Source: CBDCFV01 sp965203835 (GTDB lineage Bacteria > Chloroflexota > Dehalococcoidia > Lucifugimonadales > UBA3495). Taken from it: a stretch of 64,000 nucleotides of DNA. The stretch spans positions 496,001-560,000 of the forward strand of contig OZ241919.1 of NCBI GenBank assembly GCA_965203835.1, in the 5' to 3' direction. Positions 24,480-33,387 of this stretch are shown here, piece by piece; position 1 is the stretch's first letter, and the number at the start of each line of letters is the position of its first letter. The notes below the pieces were generated by a model, which saw only the letters and a program-made list of their open reading frames with translations, ran no database searches and had not been told where the DNA came from. The position numbers and the translations under genes were made by a program.

Positions 24480-24733
24480 GACCTCCAGGGCGGTTGGTAC
24501 ACCTCCTTCGGAACACCCCGTTAAGGAGATTGCTCCGCGCTCTTGAGCGGGACGGCTTCATACGTGTTCGCAACACTCGAACGGGTGGTTATGTCTACCA
24601 ACATCAAGATGGAAGAACCGTCCCTATCCATTATCACTCAAGTAGAGTCCAACTGCCCCGAAAAACCTTGGCCTCCGTACTCCGCTCCACTCAATGGACG
24701 GAAGACGACCTTAGCCGGCTGGGACTCATATAA
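24476..24733 (+). CDS. hicA: HicA-like toxin (catalytic His position altered)
   Basis: 85 residues with the small double-stranded-RNA-binding-like fold of HicA mRNA interferases: R-A-L-E-R-D-G-F-I-R-V-R at 21-32 and P-I-H-Y-H-S at 50-55. In active HicA the Gly-Ser-His motif supplies the catalytic His. Here the matching place reads G-G-Y (37-39). The protein could be inactive, use another residue (H43, H52 or H54), or serve only as binding partner. It ends the thrS-hicB-hicA chain of ATGA overlaps. Confidence 0.8.
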   Translation: MRPPGRLVHLLRNTPLRRLLRALERDGFIRVRNTRTGGYVYQHQDGRTVPIHYHSSRVQLPRKTLASVLRSTQWTEDDLSRLGLI

Positions 24734-24793
24734 AGTGATCTCGACAATTCCCCGACACCAGCCACAAATCACGGACGAAGGACTAGGTGCAAA

Positions 24794-26863
24794 ATGCCTA
24801 ACCGTTTAATTAACGAGACCAGCCCCTACTTGCTCCAGCACGCCCATAACCCGGTGGAATGGTATCCGTGGGGGGAAGACGCCTTAGAGCGGTCACGCTC
24901 GGAGGACAAGCCCATCCTATTGAGCATCGGCTACTCCGCCTGCCACTGGTGCCACGTGATGGAGCGGGAGTCTTTCGAAAACGAGACCATCGCCGGGTTG
25001 ATGAACGATAACTTCATCAACATCAAGGTGGACCGGGAGGAACGCCCGGACCTGGACGCGATTTACATGGAGGCCGTCCAGATGCTTACGGGCAGCGGCG
25101 GATGGCCAATGACGGTCTTCCTCACGCCGGAGGGCAAGCCCTTCTACGGCGGGACTTACTTTCCGCCCGTGGACCGGCACAACATGCCGGGCTTTCCCCG
25201 GCTGTTGTTGGCCATCGCCGAGGCCTACAACACCAACAAGGGAGAAATCCAAAGGGTTACCGGACAGCTTACCGAGCAGATGGGCCGTGGCAGCCAGGTG
25301 CCCCGCGGGACAGCCATCCTGACGGTGGACGTGTTGCACCGGGCTTATTCCACCCTGGCGACCAACTTCGACTACCAGAACGGCGGCTTTGGCATGGCGC
25401 CCAAGTTCCCCCAGCCCATGACCCCGGAGTTCCTGCTCCGCTACCACAATCACGGCTACAACCCCAGGGCGTTGGAACTGGTGGAGTTGACGCTGGAAAA
25501 GATGGCCTACGGCGGAATTTACGACCAGGTCGGCGGCGGCTTCCACCGCTACTCTACCGACGCCTACTGGCTGGTGCCCCACTTCGAAAAGATGCTGTAC
25601 GACAACGCCCTGCTGGCCCGCTTGTATCTCCACGCTTTCCAGATTACCGGGAAGCCCCTGTACCGGCGCATCACCGAAGAGACCCTGGACTACGTGCTGA
25701 GGGAGATGACCGACTCCCAAGGCGGGTTCTACTCGGCGCAGGACGCGGACAGCGAAGGGGAGGAGGGCAAGTTCTTCGTTTGGACTCCTGAAGAACTCAT
25801 TGACGTGCTGGGTGACGAGGACGCCAGAGTTTTTTCCGGTTATTTCGGAGTGACTCCCAACGGCAATTTCGAGGGCAAGAACATCCTGAACGTCCCACGG
25901 GACCCGGAGGCATTCGCCGCCGAACACCAGCTTGACCAGGATCAACTTGACGGCGTCATCGCCCGCGGCAGGAGCAAGCTCCTGGAGGTGCGGGACCGAC
26001 GGATACATCCTCTACTGGACGACAAGGTGCTTGCGTCCTGGAACGGGCTGATGCTGCGCAGCTTCGCTGAAGTCGGCGCTGCCCTAGGCCGCCCCGACTA
26101 CTTGGAAGCCGCCGTCAAGAACGCCCAGTTCCTGACTACCGTTATGCGCCCACAGGGACGCCTGCTGCGCACGTACCGTAACGGTGAAGCTAAACTTCTG
26201 GGGTACTTGGAAGACTATTCCTGCGTGGCCGACGGACTGATTGCGCTTTACGAAGCCACTCTGGACCTGCGCTGGCTGGAAAACGCAGTAGCCATTGCCG
26301 ATTCGATGATCGAGCTTTTCTGGGATGAAGCAACCGGCGGATTTTATGATACCGGCTCAGACCACGAAGCGCTGGTCATCAGGCCGCGGGACGTATTCGA
26401 TAACGCCCAGCCCTGCGGCGGCTCGGTGGCGTCGGACGTACTGCTGAAGCTGGCCGTGTTCACGGGCAACGACGACTACGCCGCCAAAGCCGCGGTCCCT
26501 CTGAGATCTCTGCACGAATACATGGCTAGGTCGCCCGGCGGCACCGGTCACTGGCTCAGCGCACTGGACTTTTACATCTCGGCGGTCAAAGAGGTCGCCG
26601 TTGTTGGACCGCAGGTGAACGACGCGACGACCGCGTTGTTGGACACGGTGCGCCGCCAATTCCTGCCCAACAAAGTGCTCATGGGGTATGACCCATCATC
26701 CTTGGAACGCGCCGGACAGGAAAGCATCGGCCTTGACAGCTACCCCCTCCTCGAGGGGCGCGGCATGGTCAACGATCAACCCACGGCATACGTGTGCCAG
26801 AATTACGTCTGCCAGCTCCCGGTTACCGAGCCGGGGCTGCTGTTGGAACAACTGAAGGCTTGA
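24794..26863 (+). CDS. DUF255 thioredoxin-fold protein (YyaL/SSP411 family)
   Basis: 689 residues, full length for the family. The N-terminal thioredoxin-like domain starts N-E-T-S-P-Y-L-L-Q-H-A-H-N-P-V-x-W and contains the C-H-W-C-H motif near residue 52, followed by D-R-E-E-R-P-D. An (alpha/alpha)6-barrel region follows (G-G-I-Y-D-Q-V-G-G-G-F-H-R-Y and S-A-Q-D-A-D-S-E-G near 305). Widespread in bacteria and animals (spermatogenesis-associated protein 20); the reaction is not established. It stands alone between hicA and the icd promoter. AGGTG precedes the ATG by 5 nt. Confidence 0.95.
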   Translation: MPNRLINETSPYLLQHAHNPVEWYPWGEDALERSRSEDKPILLSIGYSACHWCHVMERESFENETIAGLMNDNFINIKVDREERPDLDAIYMEAVQMLTGSGGWPMTVFLTPEGKPFYGGTYFPPVDRHNMPGFPRLLLAIAEAYNTNKGEIQRVTGQLTEQMGRGSQVPRGTAILTVDVLHRAYSTLATNFDYQNGGFGMAPKFPQPMTPEFLLRYHNHGYNPRALELVELTLEKMAYGGIYDQVGGGFHRYSTDAYWLVPHFEKMLYDNALLARLYLHAFQITGKPLYRRITEETLDYVLREMTDSQGGFYSAQDADSEGEEGKFFVWTPEELIDVLGDEDARVFSGYFGVTPNGNFEGKNILNVPRDPEAFAAEHQLDQDQLDGVIARGRSKLLEVRDRRIHPLLDDKVLASWNGLMLRSFAEVGAALGRPDYLEAAVKNAQFLTTVMRPQGRLLRTYRNGEAKLLGYLEDYSCVADGLIALYEATLDLRWLENAVAIADSMIELFWDEATGGFYDTGSDHEALVIRPRDVFDNAQPCGGSVASDVLLKLAVFTGNDDYAAKAAVPLRSLHEYMARSPGGTGHWLSALDFYISAVKEVAVVGPQVNDATTALLDTVRRQFLPNKVLMGYDPSSLERAGQESIGLDSYPLLEGRGMVNDQPTAYVCQNYVCQLPVTEPGLLLEQLKA

Positions 26864-26910
26864 CGAGTCTCACTGCGATGACCGGGCTACCGTCGATAAG
26901 TTTGGGCATG

Positions 26911-26916
26911 TATAAT
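26911..26916 (+). promoter_or_regulatory. Candidate -10 box of icd
   Basis: TATAAT preceded by TG, 84 bp before the icd start, gives a leader near 78 nt. The -35 region is weak. AAGGAG lies 5-10 nt before the ATG. Confidence 0.45.
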
Positions 26917-27000
26917 TGCTCGGATTAGTCTGGACCAGCAGCCGAACGTCTCTTGCCGACTGGTATCGGCCAGTGAAATTTATTTCCCAAGGAGAGGAAA

Positions 27001-29229
27001 ATGCCAGAAGCGGCGAAGATTATTTACACAAAAATCGATGAAGCCCCGGCCCTGGCGACGCACTCGCTGCTGCCGATTCTCCGGGCCTTCACCAAGGGCT
27101 CCGGTATCGAATGGGAACCGTGGGATATTTCGTTGACCGGCCGCATCATCGCCAATTTCCCCGACCACCTGACTGATGAGCAAAGAATCCCCGACTACCT
27201 GACCATGTTGGGCGAGTTATCCGAGGACCCTTCCGCCAACATCATCAAGTTGCCTAATATCAGCGCTTCCATTCCCCAGATGAAGGGAGCAATCAGGGAA
27301 TTGCAGGAAAAGGGATACAACATTCCCGATTTCCCTGACGATCCCTCGACCGACGAAGAACGCGACGCCCGGGCCCGCTTTTCCAGGGTGGTTGGCAGCG
27401 CGGTAAACCCGGTCCTGCGGCAAGGGAACTCGGACCGACGGTCCTCCAACTCGGTCAAGGAGCACGGCAAACGCAACCCCCACCGGATGATGCGGGACTG
27501 GCCGGAGGTGTCCAAGACGCGGGTGACCTATATGGAGGGAGGGGACTTCTACGGCAGCGAGAAGGCGCTAACGGTGTCGCAGTCGGGGTCAGCGGCCATC
27601 GAATTCGTAGCGAGCGACGGCAGCGTTACCTCGCTCAAGTCCGGCATACCCCTGCTGGCTGATGAAATCATAGATTGCGCCGTGATGAATGTCCGCGAGT
27701 TGCGCAATTTCTATGCGGAGGAAATTGCGAAAGCCAAAGCTGACGGCGTGCTCCTCTCGCTCCACATGAAGACAACCATGATGCGTGTTTCCGATCCGAT
27801 AATTTTCGGCCATCTCGTGTCGGTGTACTATGAAGACGTGTTTGCCAAGCACGGCGCTGCATTGGCGGAGGTCGGGGTTGATCCCGACAACGGCGTGGCT
27901 GAACTTCTCACCAAGATACAGGACCTGCCGGAGGCCAAGCGAGCGGAGATCGAGGCCGACGTTCAGGCGGTCTACAGCCAACGGCCGGAACTGTACATGG
28001 TGAACTCCAACCGGGGCATCACCAATCTCCACGTTCCCAGCGATACGATCATTGACGCCAGTATGCCGGTGATCATCCGCGACGGTGGGCGGGCCTGGGG
28101 TCCCGACAACGAACTCCACGACACAGTCGCAATGATCCCTGATCGCTCCTACTCGAGGCTGTACCAAGCGGTCATCGAAGACTGCCAGGAGAATGGGGCG
28201 TTTGATCCGTCCACCATCGGCAGTGTGGCCAACGTCGGGCTGATGGCCCAAGCGGCCGAAGAGTACGGGTCTCACGACAAGACCTTCACCGCCCCCGGCA
28301 ATGGGATGATCCGGGTCGTGGATGGGTCGGGAACGACCCTGATGGAACAGAGCGTTGAGGAAGGCGATATCTTCCGGATGTGCCAGACCAAGGACGCGGC
28401 GATCGAGGACTGGGTCAAGCTGGGAGTCAACCGGGCCAGGCTCACCGGCACCCCGGCCATCTTCTGGCTCGACCCCAACCGCGCCCACGACGCGGAGTTG
28501 CTCAAGAAGGTGGACCAATACCTGCCCACCCATGACACCACCGGGCTGGACATTCGCATCATGACTCCTATGGATGCGATGAAGGCTACGGTGGAGCGAA
28601 GCCGGGCGGGACAGGACACCATTTCCGTGACCGGCAATGTCCTACGGGACTACCTGACCGACCTGTTCCCTATCCTGGAACTCGGCACCAGCGCCAAGAT
28701 GCTTTCGGTAGTCCCCCTGCTGAAGGGCGGCGGGATGTTCGAGACGGGCGCCGGCGGGTCAGCCCCCAGGCACGTGCAGCAGTTCATGGAGGAGGGCCAC
28801 TTGCGGTGGGACTCGCTGGGAGAGTTCTGTGCCCTCGTCGCCTCCTTCGAGCATTGCGCCCAAGTATTCAAGAACGACAAGGCCCAGCTATTGGCCGATA
28901 CCCTCGACGAAGCCATCGGGGAGCACTTGGAACAGCGCCGGGCCCCGTCGCGTAGAGTGAACGAACTGGACACCCGCGGCAGTCACTTCTACCTTGCCTT
29001 GTACTGGGCGCAAGCACTGGCTAATCAGACCAAGGACCCCGAGCTGCAAGCCCGCTTTGCCAAGGTGGCCCAGCAGATGGCCGAAAATGAAGAGAAAATC
29101 ATCCAGGAGCTGATCGACTGCCAGGGCAAGCCAATGGACATTGGCGGCTATTACATTCCTGATGACGAAATGGCCGCAAAAGCCATGCGCCCGAGCGCCA
29201 CCCTGAACGCCATTGTGGACTCGATTTAG
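27001..29229 (+). CDS. icd: NADP-dependent isocitrate dehydrogenase, monomeric type
   Basis: 742 residues, the length of the large monomeric (type II) isocitrate dehydrogenases, not the 420-residue dimeric form. Diagnostic stretches are K-I-I-Y-T-K-I-D-E-A-P near the start, S-A-S-I-P-Q-M-K-G-A-I-x-E-L near 100, N-P-V-L-R-Q-G-N-S-D-R-R at 136-147 (substrate-binding S and R residues) and F-W-L-D-P-x-R-A-H-D near 490. It converts isocitrate to 2-oxoglutarate with NADP+. Monocistronic, with its own promoter and a hairpin after it, followed by malate dehydrogenase. Confidence 0.97.
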   Translation: MPEAAKIIYTKIDEAPALATHSLLPILRAFTKGSGIEWEPWDISLTGRIIANFPDHLTDEQRIPDYLTMLGELSEDPSANIIKLPNISASIPQMKGAIRELQEKGYNIPDFPDDPSTDEERDARARFSRVVGSAVNPVLRQGNSDRRSSNSVKEHGKRNPHRMMRDWPEVSKTRVTYMEGGDFYGSEKALTVSQSGSAAIEFVASDGSVTSLKSGIPLLADEIIDCAVMNVRELRNFYAEEIAKAKADGVLLSLHMKTTMMRVSDPIIFGHLVSVYYEDVFAKHGAALAEVGVDPDNGVAELLTKIQDLPEAKRAEIEADVQAVYSQRPELYMVNSNRGITNLHVPSDTIIDASMPVIIRDGGRAWGPDNELHDTVAMIPDRSYSRLYQAVIEDCQENGAFDPSTIGSVANVGLMAQAAEEYGSHDKTFTAPGNGMIRVVDGSGTTLMEQSVEEGDIFRMCQTKDAAIEDWVKLGVNRARLTGTPAIFWLDPNRAHDAELLKKVDQYLPTHDTTGLDIRIMTPMDAMKATVERSRAGQDTISVTGNVLRDYLTDLFPILELGTSAKMLSVVPLLKGGGMFETGAGGSAPRHVQQFMEEGHLRWDSLGEFCALVASFEHCAQVFKNDKAQLLADTLDEAIGEHLEQRRAPSRRVNELDTRGSHFYLALYWAQALANQTKDPELQARFAKVAQQMAENEEKIIQELIDCQGKPMDIGGYYIPDDEMAAKAMRPSATLNAIVDSI

Positions 29230-29268
29230 CAACACACCGACCGGATGAGGTGTAGCAAACGATTACAA

Positions 29269-29290
29269 GGGGCACCACGGTGCCCCGTTA
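29269..29290 (+). terminator. Hairpin after icd
   Basis: GGGGCACC-AC-GGTGCCCC, a perfect 8-bp stem with a very short loop and only GTTAT after it. A weak intrinsic terminator at best; some transcription may continue into mdh. Confidence 0.5.
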
Positions 29291-29345
29291 TCGTGTGCCA
29301 GGCAAATCCTGAACCATACCGATTACACATAGGAGCAACGACCAG

Positions 29346-30290
29346 ATGCGAAACAAGGTAACCGTAGTCGGCGCGGGCAACGTCGGCGCAACCACCGCTC
29401 TGCGGATTCATCAATTGGGTTACGCCGACGTAGTTCTCGTAGACGTCATAGAAGACCTTCCCCAAGGCAAGGGACTGGACATGCTGGAGGCCGGACCGGT
29501 CACGGGTACTGACGGCAGCATCATCGGCAGCAACAGCTACGAAGAGACTGCGGACTCTGACCTTGTTGTAATCACCGCCGGTATCGCCCGCAGGCCTGGC
29601 ATGAGCCGAGACGACCTGCTGTTGACCAACATGCGGATTACGTCGTCGGTGACGGAGCAGGTGGTCAAATACTCGCCCAACTGCATCATCATTGCAGTCA
29701 CCAATCCCTTGGACGCCATGGTTCAAAACGTGTACGAAAGCAGCGGCTTCCCCAGGAATCGCGTCTTCGGCATGGCAGGTGTGCTCGACACCGCCCGCTT
29801 CCGTACGTTCATCGCTCAAGAGCTTAACGTATCCGTGGAGGATGTGCAGGCACTGGTGCTGGGCGGCCACGGAGACGACATGGTCCCTCTGGTGCGATAC
29901 ACCACTGCCGGCGGCATCCCTATCACCGAGTTGATGGCCGAGGAAAAGATAGACCAACTGGTGCAGCGCACCCGCGACGGCGGTGGGGAAATCGTCGCCC
30001 TGCTTAAAGAAGGCAGCGCCTACTACGCCCCGTCCGCCGCCATTACCCAGATGGTGGAAGCGGTGCTGCTCGACAAGAAACGCATCCTGCCCTGCTGCGC
30101 TTATCTCGAAGGCGAATACGGCATCAACGGCCTGTGCGTAGGCGTCCCGGTCAAGGTTGGCGCCAACGGCATGGAGGAAGTTATACAAATCGGGCTCACC
30201 GAGTCTGAGAAAGCGTCCCTCAACCGCTCCGCCGCCAGCGTACAGGAACTGGTGGAGGTGATGAGGCAGGCCAGGGCCGAACAGGCGTAA
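29346..30290 (+). CDS. mdh: Malate dehydrogenase
   Basis: 314 residues, LDH-like MDH. The NAD-binding motif is G9-A-G11-N-V-G14. The substrate loop I-A-R-R-P-G-M-S-R supplies the Arg pair that favours oxaloacetate over pyruvate, and the catalytic His is in G-G-H-G-D-D-M-V near 175. Oxidises malate to oxaloacetate. It lies directly after icd, linking two tricarboxylic-acid enzymes; sdhABE lies 4 kb further on. A strong terminator ends the gene. Confidence 0.97.
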   Translation: MRNKVTVVGAGNVGATTALRIHQLGYADVVLVDVIEDLPQGKGLDMLEAGPVTGTDGSIIGSNSYEETADSDLVVITAGIARRPGMSRDDLLLTNMRITSSVTEQVVKYSPNCIIIAVTNPLDAMVQNVYESSGFPRNRVFGMAGVLDTARFRTFIAQELNVSVEDVQALVLGGHGDDMVPLVRYTTAGGIPITELMAEEKIDQLVQRTRDGGGEIVALLKEGSAYYAPSAAITQMVEAVLLDKKRILPCCAYLEGEYGINGLCVGVPVKVGANGMEEVIQIGLTESEKASLNRSAASVQELVEVMRQARAEQA

Positions 30291-30320
30291 CCCAACCCCG
30301 CCTTCAATACCATCGTTTGA

Positions 30321-30348
30321 GCCCCACCAAGGAACGGTGGGGCTTTTT
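30321..30348 (+). terminator. Intrinsic terminator after mdh
   Basis: GCCCCACC and GGTGGGGC, a perfect 8-bp stem with a 7-nt loop, followed directly by TTTTT. Confidence 0.93.
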
Positions 30349-30406
30349 ATAGATTGTGATTTACCAGACCTCATTGCAGGTCATTAACAAGACGTAGTCG
30401 TTGTAG

Positions 30407-31021
30407 TTGGAGTTTTGGAAGCAAATACGCTCTTGGATAATCCCGGTTTTCGCCGTCGCGTTGGCGGTCGTCCTGTTTGTATTTCAAGTAACCATTGAAT
30501 TCGTCCATCTATCAATTCAACTCATCGCGATTAATTTGGTCTTCGCCATCCTGATTTCCATCGCGGTCACTCTTGTCCTGATATTCCTGTACCTCATAAT
30601 CACAGTTACTGTCCCTAAACTTTTGACTCGGCTTTCAGTTTGGATTACTTTAAGAACGGTAACAAAAGCTATAACTAACCTCACCGTCATTGTCCAGGCA
30701 ACCGGCATCACAACCATAGGCGATGACGTGGGCATCGACCTGCCCCTCGGTTCTCGAGATGGCATAATGTCCGGTGATAGATTCGTAGTGCTCGCCACCG
30801 CCAGGGAGGAAAAATGGGGAGTGTTGGAGGTTTCGGAAGTCCGTGACACCTACTCGGTCTGTTCAGTATCTGATAGGATTAACCCAGAGTTCTGGGCTGA
30901 TTTGGAAAGGCGGATGCGGTACGACCCGTCACCACCTCAAGGAATTACCATCAGACGAGAAATCCCAGAAGAAGCACTGTTTGAGTGGCTAAGAGCACTT
31001 CTCAAGGGCGAAAGAGGCTGA
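30407..31021 (+). CDS. Membrane-anchored protein of unknown function
   Basis: 204 residues from a TTG start without a clear ribosome site. Two transmembrane segments (about 11-32 and 38-68) are followed by a soluble domain. That domain carries I-D-L-P-L-G-S-R-D-G-I-M-S-G-D-R-F-V-V, the 'G-x-x-D-G-x-x-x-G-D-x-F-x-V' pattern of small beta-barrels seen in FlgT_C-like domains. Its partner downstream has the same pattern. Base composition is clearly AT-richer than the surrounding genes and suggests transfer. No known family was recognised. Confidence 0.65.
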   Translation: MEFWKQIRSWIIPVFAVALAVVLFVFQVTIEFVHLSIQLIAINLVFAILISIAVTLVLIFLYLIITVTVPKLLTRLSVWITLRTVTKAITNLTVIVQATGITTIGDDVGIDLPLGSRDGIMSGDRFVVLATAREEKWGVLEVSEVRDTYSVCSVSDRINPEFWADLERRMRYDPSPPQGITIRREIPEEALFEWLRALLKGERG

Positions 31022-31024
31022 TCC

Positions 31025-31429
31025 ATGGGAATTGAAGGTAAAGTGGCCAAAATTCTCAACAGCAGAGAAGTTATAATAAACAAAGGCGCACTGGACGGTG
31101 TAGAGACCGGTATGAAGTTCGATCTCCAAGAGCCTGAAGTTGCTGTCTTCGACCCCGATTCAAAAGTCTTATTAGGCCGCTTAACGCGTTCCAAAATCCG
31201 AGTAGAAATCATCGAAGTTCAACCCCAATTTTCGGTTGCGAGAACATTCGAGACCTACCGAGCAGTTGATCCCGATGCGCCTCGTTCTTTCTTGGGACTT
31301 CCCGGATACGTCACAAAGGTAAAAACGCTTCGAGAGGAGTGGAATCCCAACCTTTTCGAATTTCGGGAAGACTCCGTCCATGTGAACGTGGGAGACTTGG
31401 TAATACAGGCGCCACAACCCCAAAAGTAA
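31025..31429 (+). CDS. Small beta-barrel-like protein of unknown function
   Basis: 134 residues, 3 nt after the membrane protein. N-terminal G-K-V-A-K-I-L-N-S-R-E-V-I-I-N-K-G-A-L-D resembles FlgT_C-like barrels (strand, 'N-x-G', then G-V-E-T-G-M-K-F-D-L). A linker follows, and the end is V-N-V-G-D-L-V-I-Q. No signal peptide or membrane segment. AT-richer than the chromosome, like its neighbour. The two probably act together at the inner membrane; function is unknown. Confidence 0.65.
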   Translation: MGIEGKVAKILNSREVIINKGALDGVETGMKFDLQEPEVAVFDPDSKVLLGRLTRSKIRVEIIEVQPQFSVARTFETYRAVDPDAPRSFLGLPGYVTKVKTLREEWNPNLFEFREDSVHVNVGDLVIQAPQPQK

Positions 31430-31454
31430 GCGAAACACCAACAAGGAGATTTCA

Positions 31455-32744
31455 ATGCCAAACCGCACACCCGAGGAAAAACTTCTGCTGAAAAAGGCCG
31501 GACAATACATGCCGGGCGGCTACACCGGCAACCTCCGCTTTAGGGAAGACCTGAATTTCCTGGTCAAAGAGGGCAAGGGATCACGGGTCTGGGACGTCAG
31601 CGGCAACGAGTACGTGGACTGGATGATGGGGTCTGGCCCGATGCTCTTGGGCCATGCCCACCCAGCCGTCGTGGAGGCGGTCATCAAGGCGGTGGAGCAG
31701 GGCAGCACTTTCTTCGCCAATAACGAAAGGGCCGTGCTGCTGGCTGAACAGTTGGTCGAAGCAGTGCCGTGTGCGGAAATGGTGCGCTTCACCACCAGCG
31801 GCACAGACGCTACCTTCCAAGCCATGCGCTCCGCCCGCGCCTTCCGGGGTCGCGAGAAGGTACTGAAGTTCGAAGGAGGGTTCCACGGCACCAGCGACTA
31901 CGCCTTGATGAGCGTGACCCCTTCCGCAGCCCAGGAGTTTCCTATTTCCGAACCCAACAGCGGCGGAATTCCGAGGGCCATCCAAGAACTGATGTTGATT
32001 GCACCCTACAACGACCTGGAAACGACGTCGGCTATCATCGACGCTCATCACGACGAAATGGCTGCCGTCATCGTCGAGCCCTTGCAGCGGATGATCTCGC
32101 CCCAGCCGGGCTTCCTTCAGGGCCTGCGGGACATTACCGCCAAGTACAACGTTCCCTTGATATTCGACGAAGTGGTGACCGGTTTCCGGTTGGCTTGGGG
32201 AGGCGCCCAGGAATTCTACGGAGTTACGCCAGACCTCTGCGCCATGGGCAAGATAATGGGAGGCGGCTATCCCTTGGCGGCAGTTATGGGACGCAGTGAC
32301 ATCCTCTCGGTCTACGACGAAGGCTCCGTCGACTCCGACACCTTTGTAAGCCAGATCGGCACCCTTAACGGCAACCCGGTCGCCTGCGCGGCTGGTCTGG
32401 CCACGTTGGAGCAACTGCGGCAGGAAGGCGTGTACGATAAGGTGCGGCACGCCGGAGGACAGGTCCGTCAAGCGATAACCGATGCCTGCGCCGAAAACGG
32501 AGTCCCGGTCCAGGTCTGCGGCGAAGATGCTGTGTTCGACGCCGTCTTCACCGACCGCCCGGTCCACAACTACCGGGACTGGCTGTCCGGCGACGGGCGG
32601 ACAATGACCGACTTCAACGCCGGCCTGCTTGAAAACGGGGTCTTGAAAGGTTCCAAGTTTTACCCCGCGGTAGTGCACGACGACGAGGCCGTGGATAAGA
32701 CCATCCAAGCCATCCGGCAATCGGTCTCCAACCTGCAACGGTAG
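31455..32744 (+). CDS. Class III aminotransferase, HemL-like
   Basis: 429 residues. PLP-binding lysine K266 is in M-G-K-I-M-G-G-G-Y-P, the cofactor aspartate D238 in I-F-D-E-V-V-T-G-F-R, and G-S-G-P-M-L-L-G-H-A-H-P is near 60. These match glutamate-1-semialdehyde aminomutases and their relatives. No heme gene is nearby, and many HemL-like proteins act on other amino-acid substrates, so I do not assign hemL. AAGGAG lies 6 nt before the ATG. Followed at 15 bp by the first Uma2 gene. Confidence 0.85.
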   Translation: MPNRTPEEKLLLKKAGQYMPGGYTGNLRFREDLNFLVKEGKGSRVWDVSGNEYVDWMMGSGPMLLGHAHPAVVEAVIKAVEQGSTFFANNERAVLLAEQLVEAVPCAEMVRFTTSGTDATFQAMRSARAFRGREKVLKFEGGFHGTSDYALMSVTPSAAQEFPISEPNSGGIPRAIQELMLIAPYNDLETTSAIIDAHHDEMAAVIVEPLQRMISPQPGFLQGLRDITAKYNVPLIFDEVVTGFRLAWGGAQEFYGVTPDLCAMGKIMGGGYPLAAVMGRSDILSVYDEGSVDSDTFVSQIGTLNGNPVACAAGLATLEQLRQEGVYDKVRHAGGQVRQAITDACAENGVPVQVCGEDAVFDAVFTDRPVHNYRDWLSGDGRTMTDFNAGLLENGVLKGSKFYPAVVHDDEAVDKTIQAIRQSVSNLQR

Positions 32745-32759
32745 GCGGTAACCGGGGAA

Positions 32760-33338
32760 ATGGCATCCTACACGACCATACCCAAGCGGCGCACGCTGAA
32801 AACGCTGTTCACCGCGGAAGAGTTGTTGCATCTCCCTTCCGATGGACGCCGTTTGGAATTAGTCGAGGGGAAAATATACGAAATGCCGCCTGCCAATGGG
32901 AGACACGCTGACATCGCCGGGGCTACTGCAAGTATATTGGGACCTCACATTAGAAGTAACCGTTTGGGACGCATTCTCGTTGGTGACCCCGGCTTTATTT
33001 TGCGCCGGAGCCCTGACACGGTCCGGGCGCCCGATGTAGCCTTTGTCAGCTATGACCGTTTGCCGCCCGGCGAAATACCCGAGGAGTACCTTCCTATGGC
33101 TCCCGACTTGGCCATAGAGGTTGTTTCTCCCAGCAACCGTACCCGGGAGGTACTGGAAAAGGTTGCGGAATGGTTTCAAGCCGGGACACGCTTGGTCTGG
33201 CTGGTGTATCCATCCCGTCGCACGGTCAGAGTTTACCGGTCCGCCACTGACTATACGGAGTTGACCGAGGACGGCACACTGGACGGCGGCGAAGTGGTAC
33301 CCGGGTTCGTTTGCAACGTCAAGGACTTGTTCGATTAA
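32760..33338 (+). CDS. Uma2 family (DUF820) putative endonuclease, copy 1
   Basis: 192 residues, PD-(D/E)xK fold. Family opening F-T-A-E-E-L-L-x-L-P-x-D-G-R-R-L-E-L-V-x-G; catalytic region P-D-L-A-I-E-V-V-S-P-S-N with a later Lys in L-E-K-V-A-E-W-F. Uma2 proteins are abundant in cyanobacteria and Chloroflexota; biological role and target are unknown. Clear paralogue of the next gene (same length, about half the positions equal by eye). Confidence 0.9.
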   Translation: MASYTTIPKRRTLKTLFTAEELLHLPSDGRRLELVEGKIYEMPPANGRHADIAGATASILGPHIRSNRLGRILVGDPGFILRRSPDTVRAPDVAFVSYDRLPPGEIPEEYLPMAPDLAIEVVSPSNRTREVLEKVAEWFQAGTRLVWLVYPSRRTVRVYRSATDYTELTEDGTLDGGEVVPGFVCNVKDLFD

Positions 33339-33387
33339 AGGGAACCAAGAGGCCCACTGACTGGACAAAATAGGCGGGTAAAGCGTT

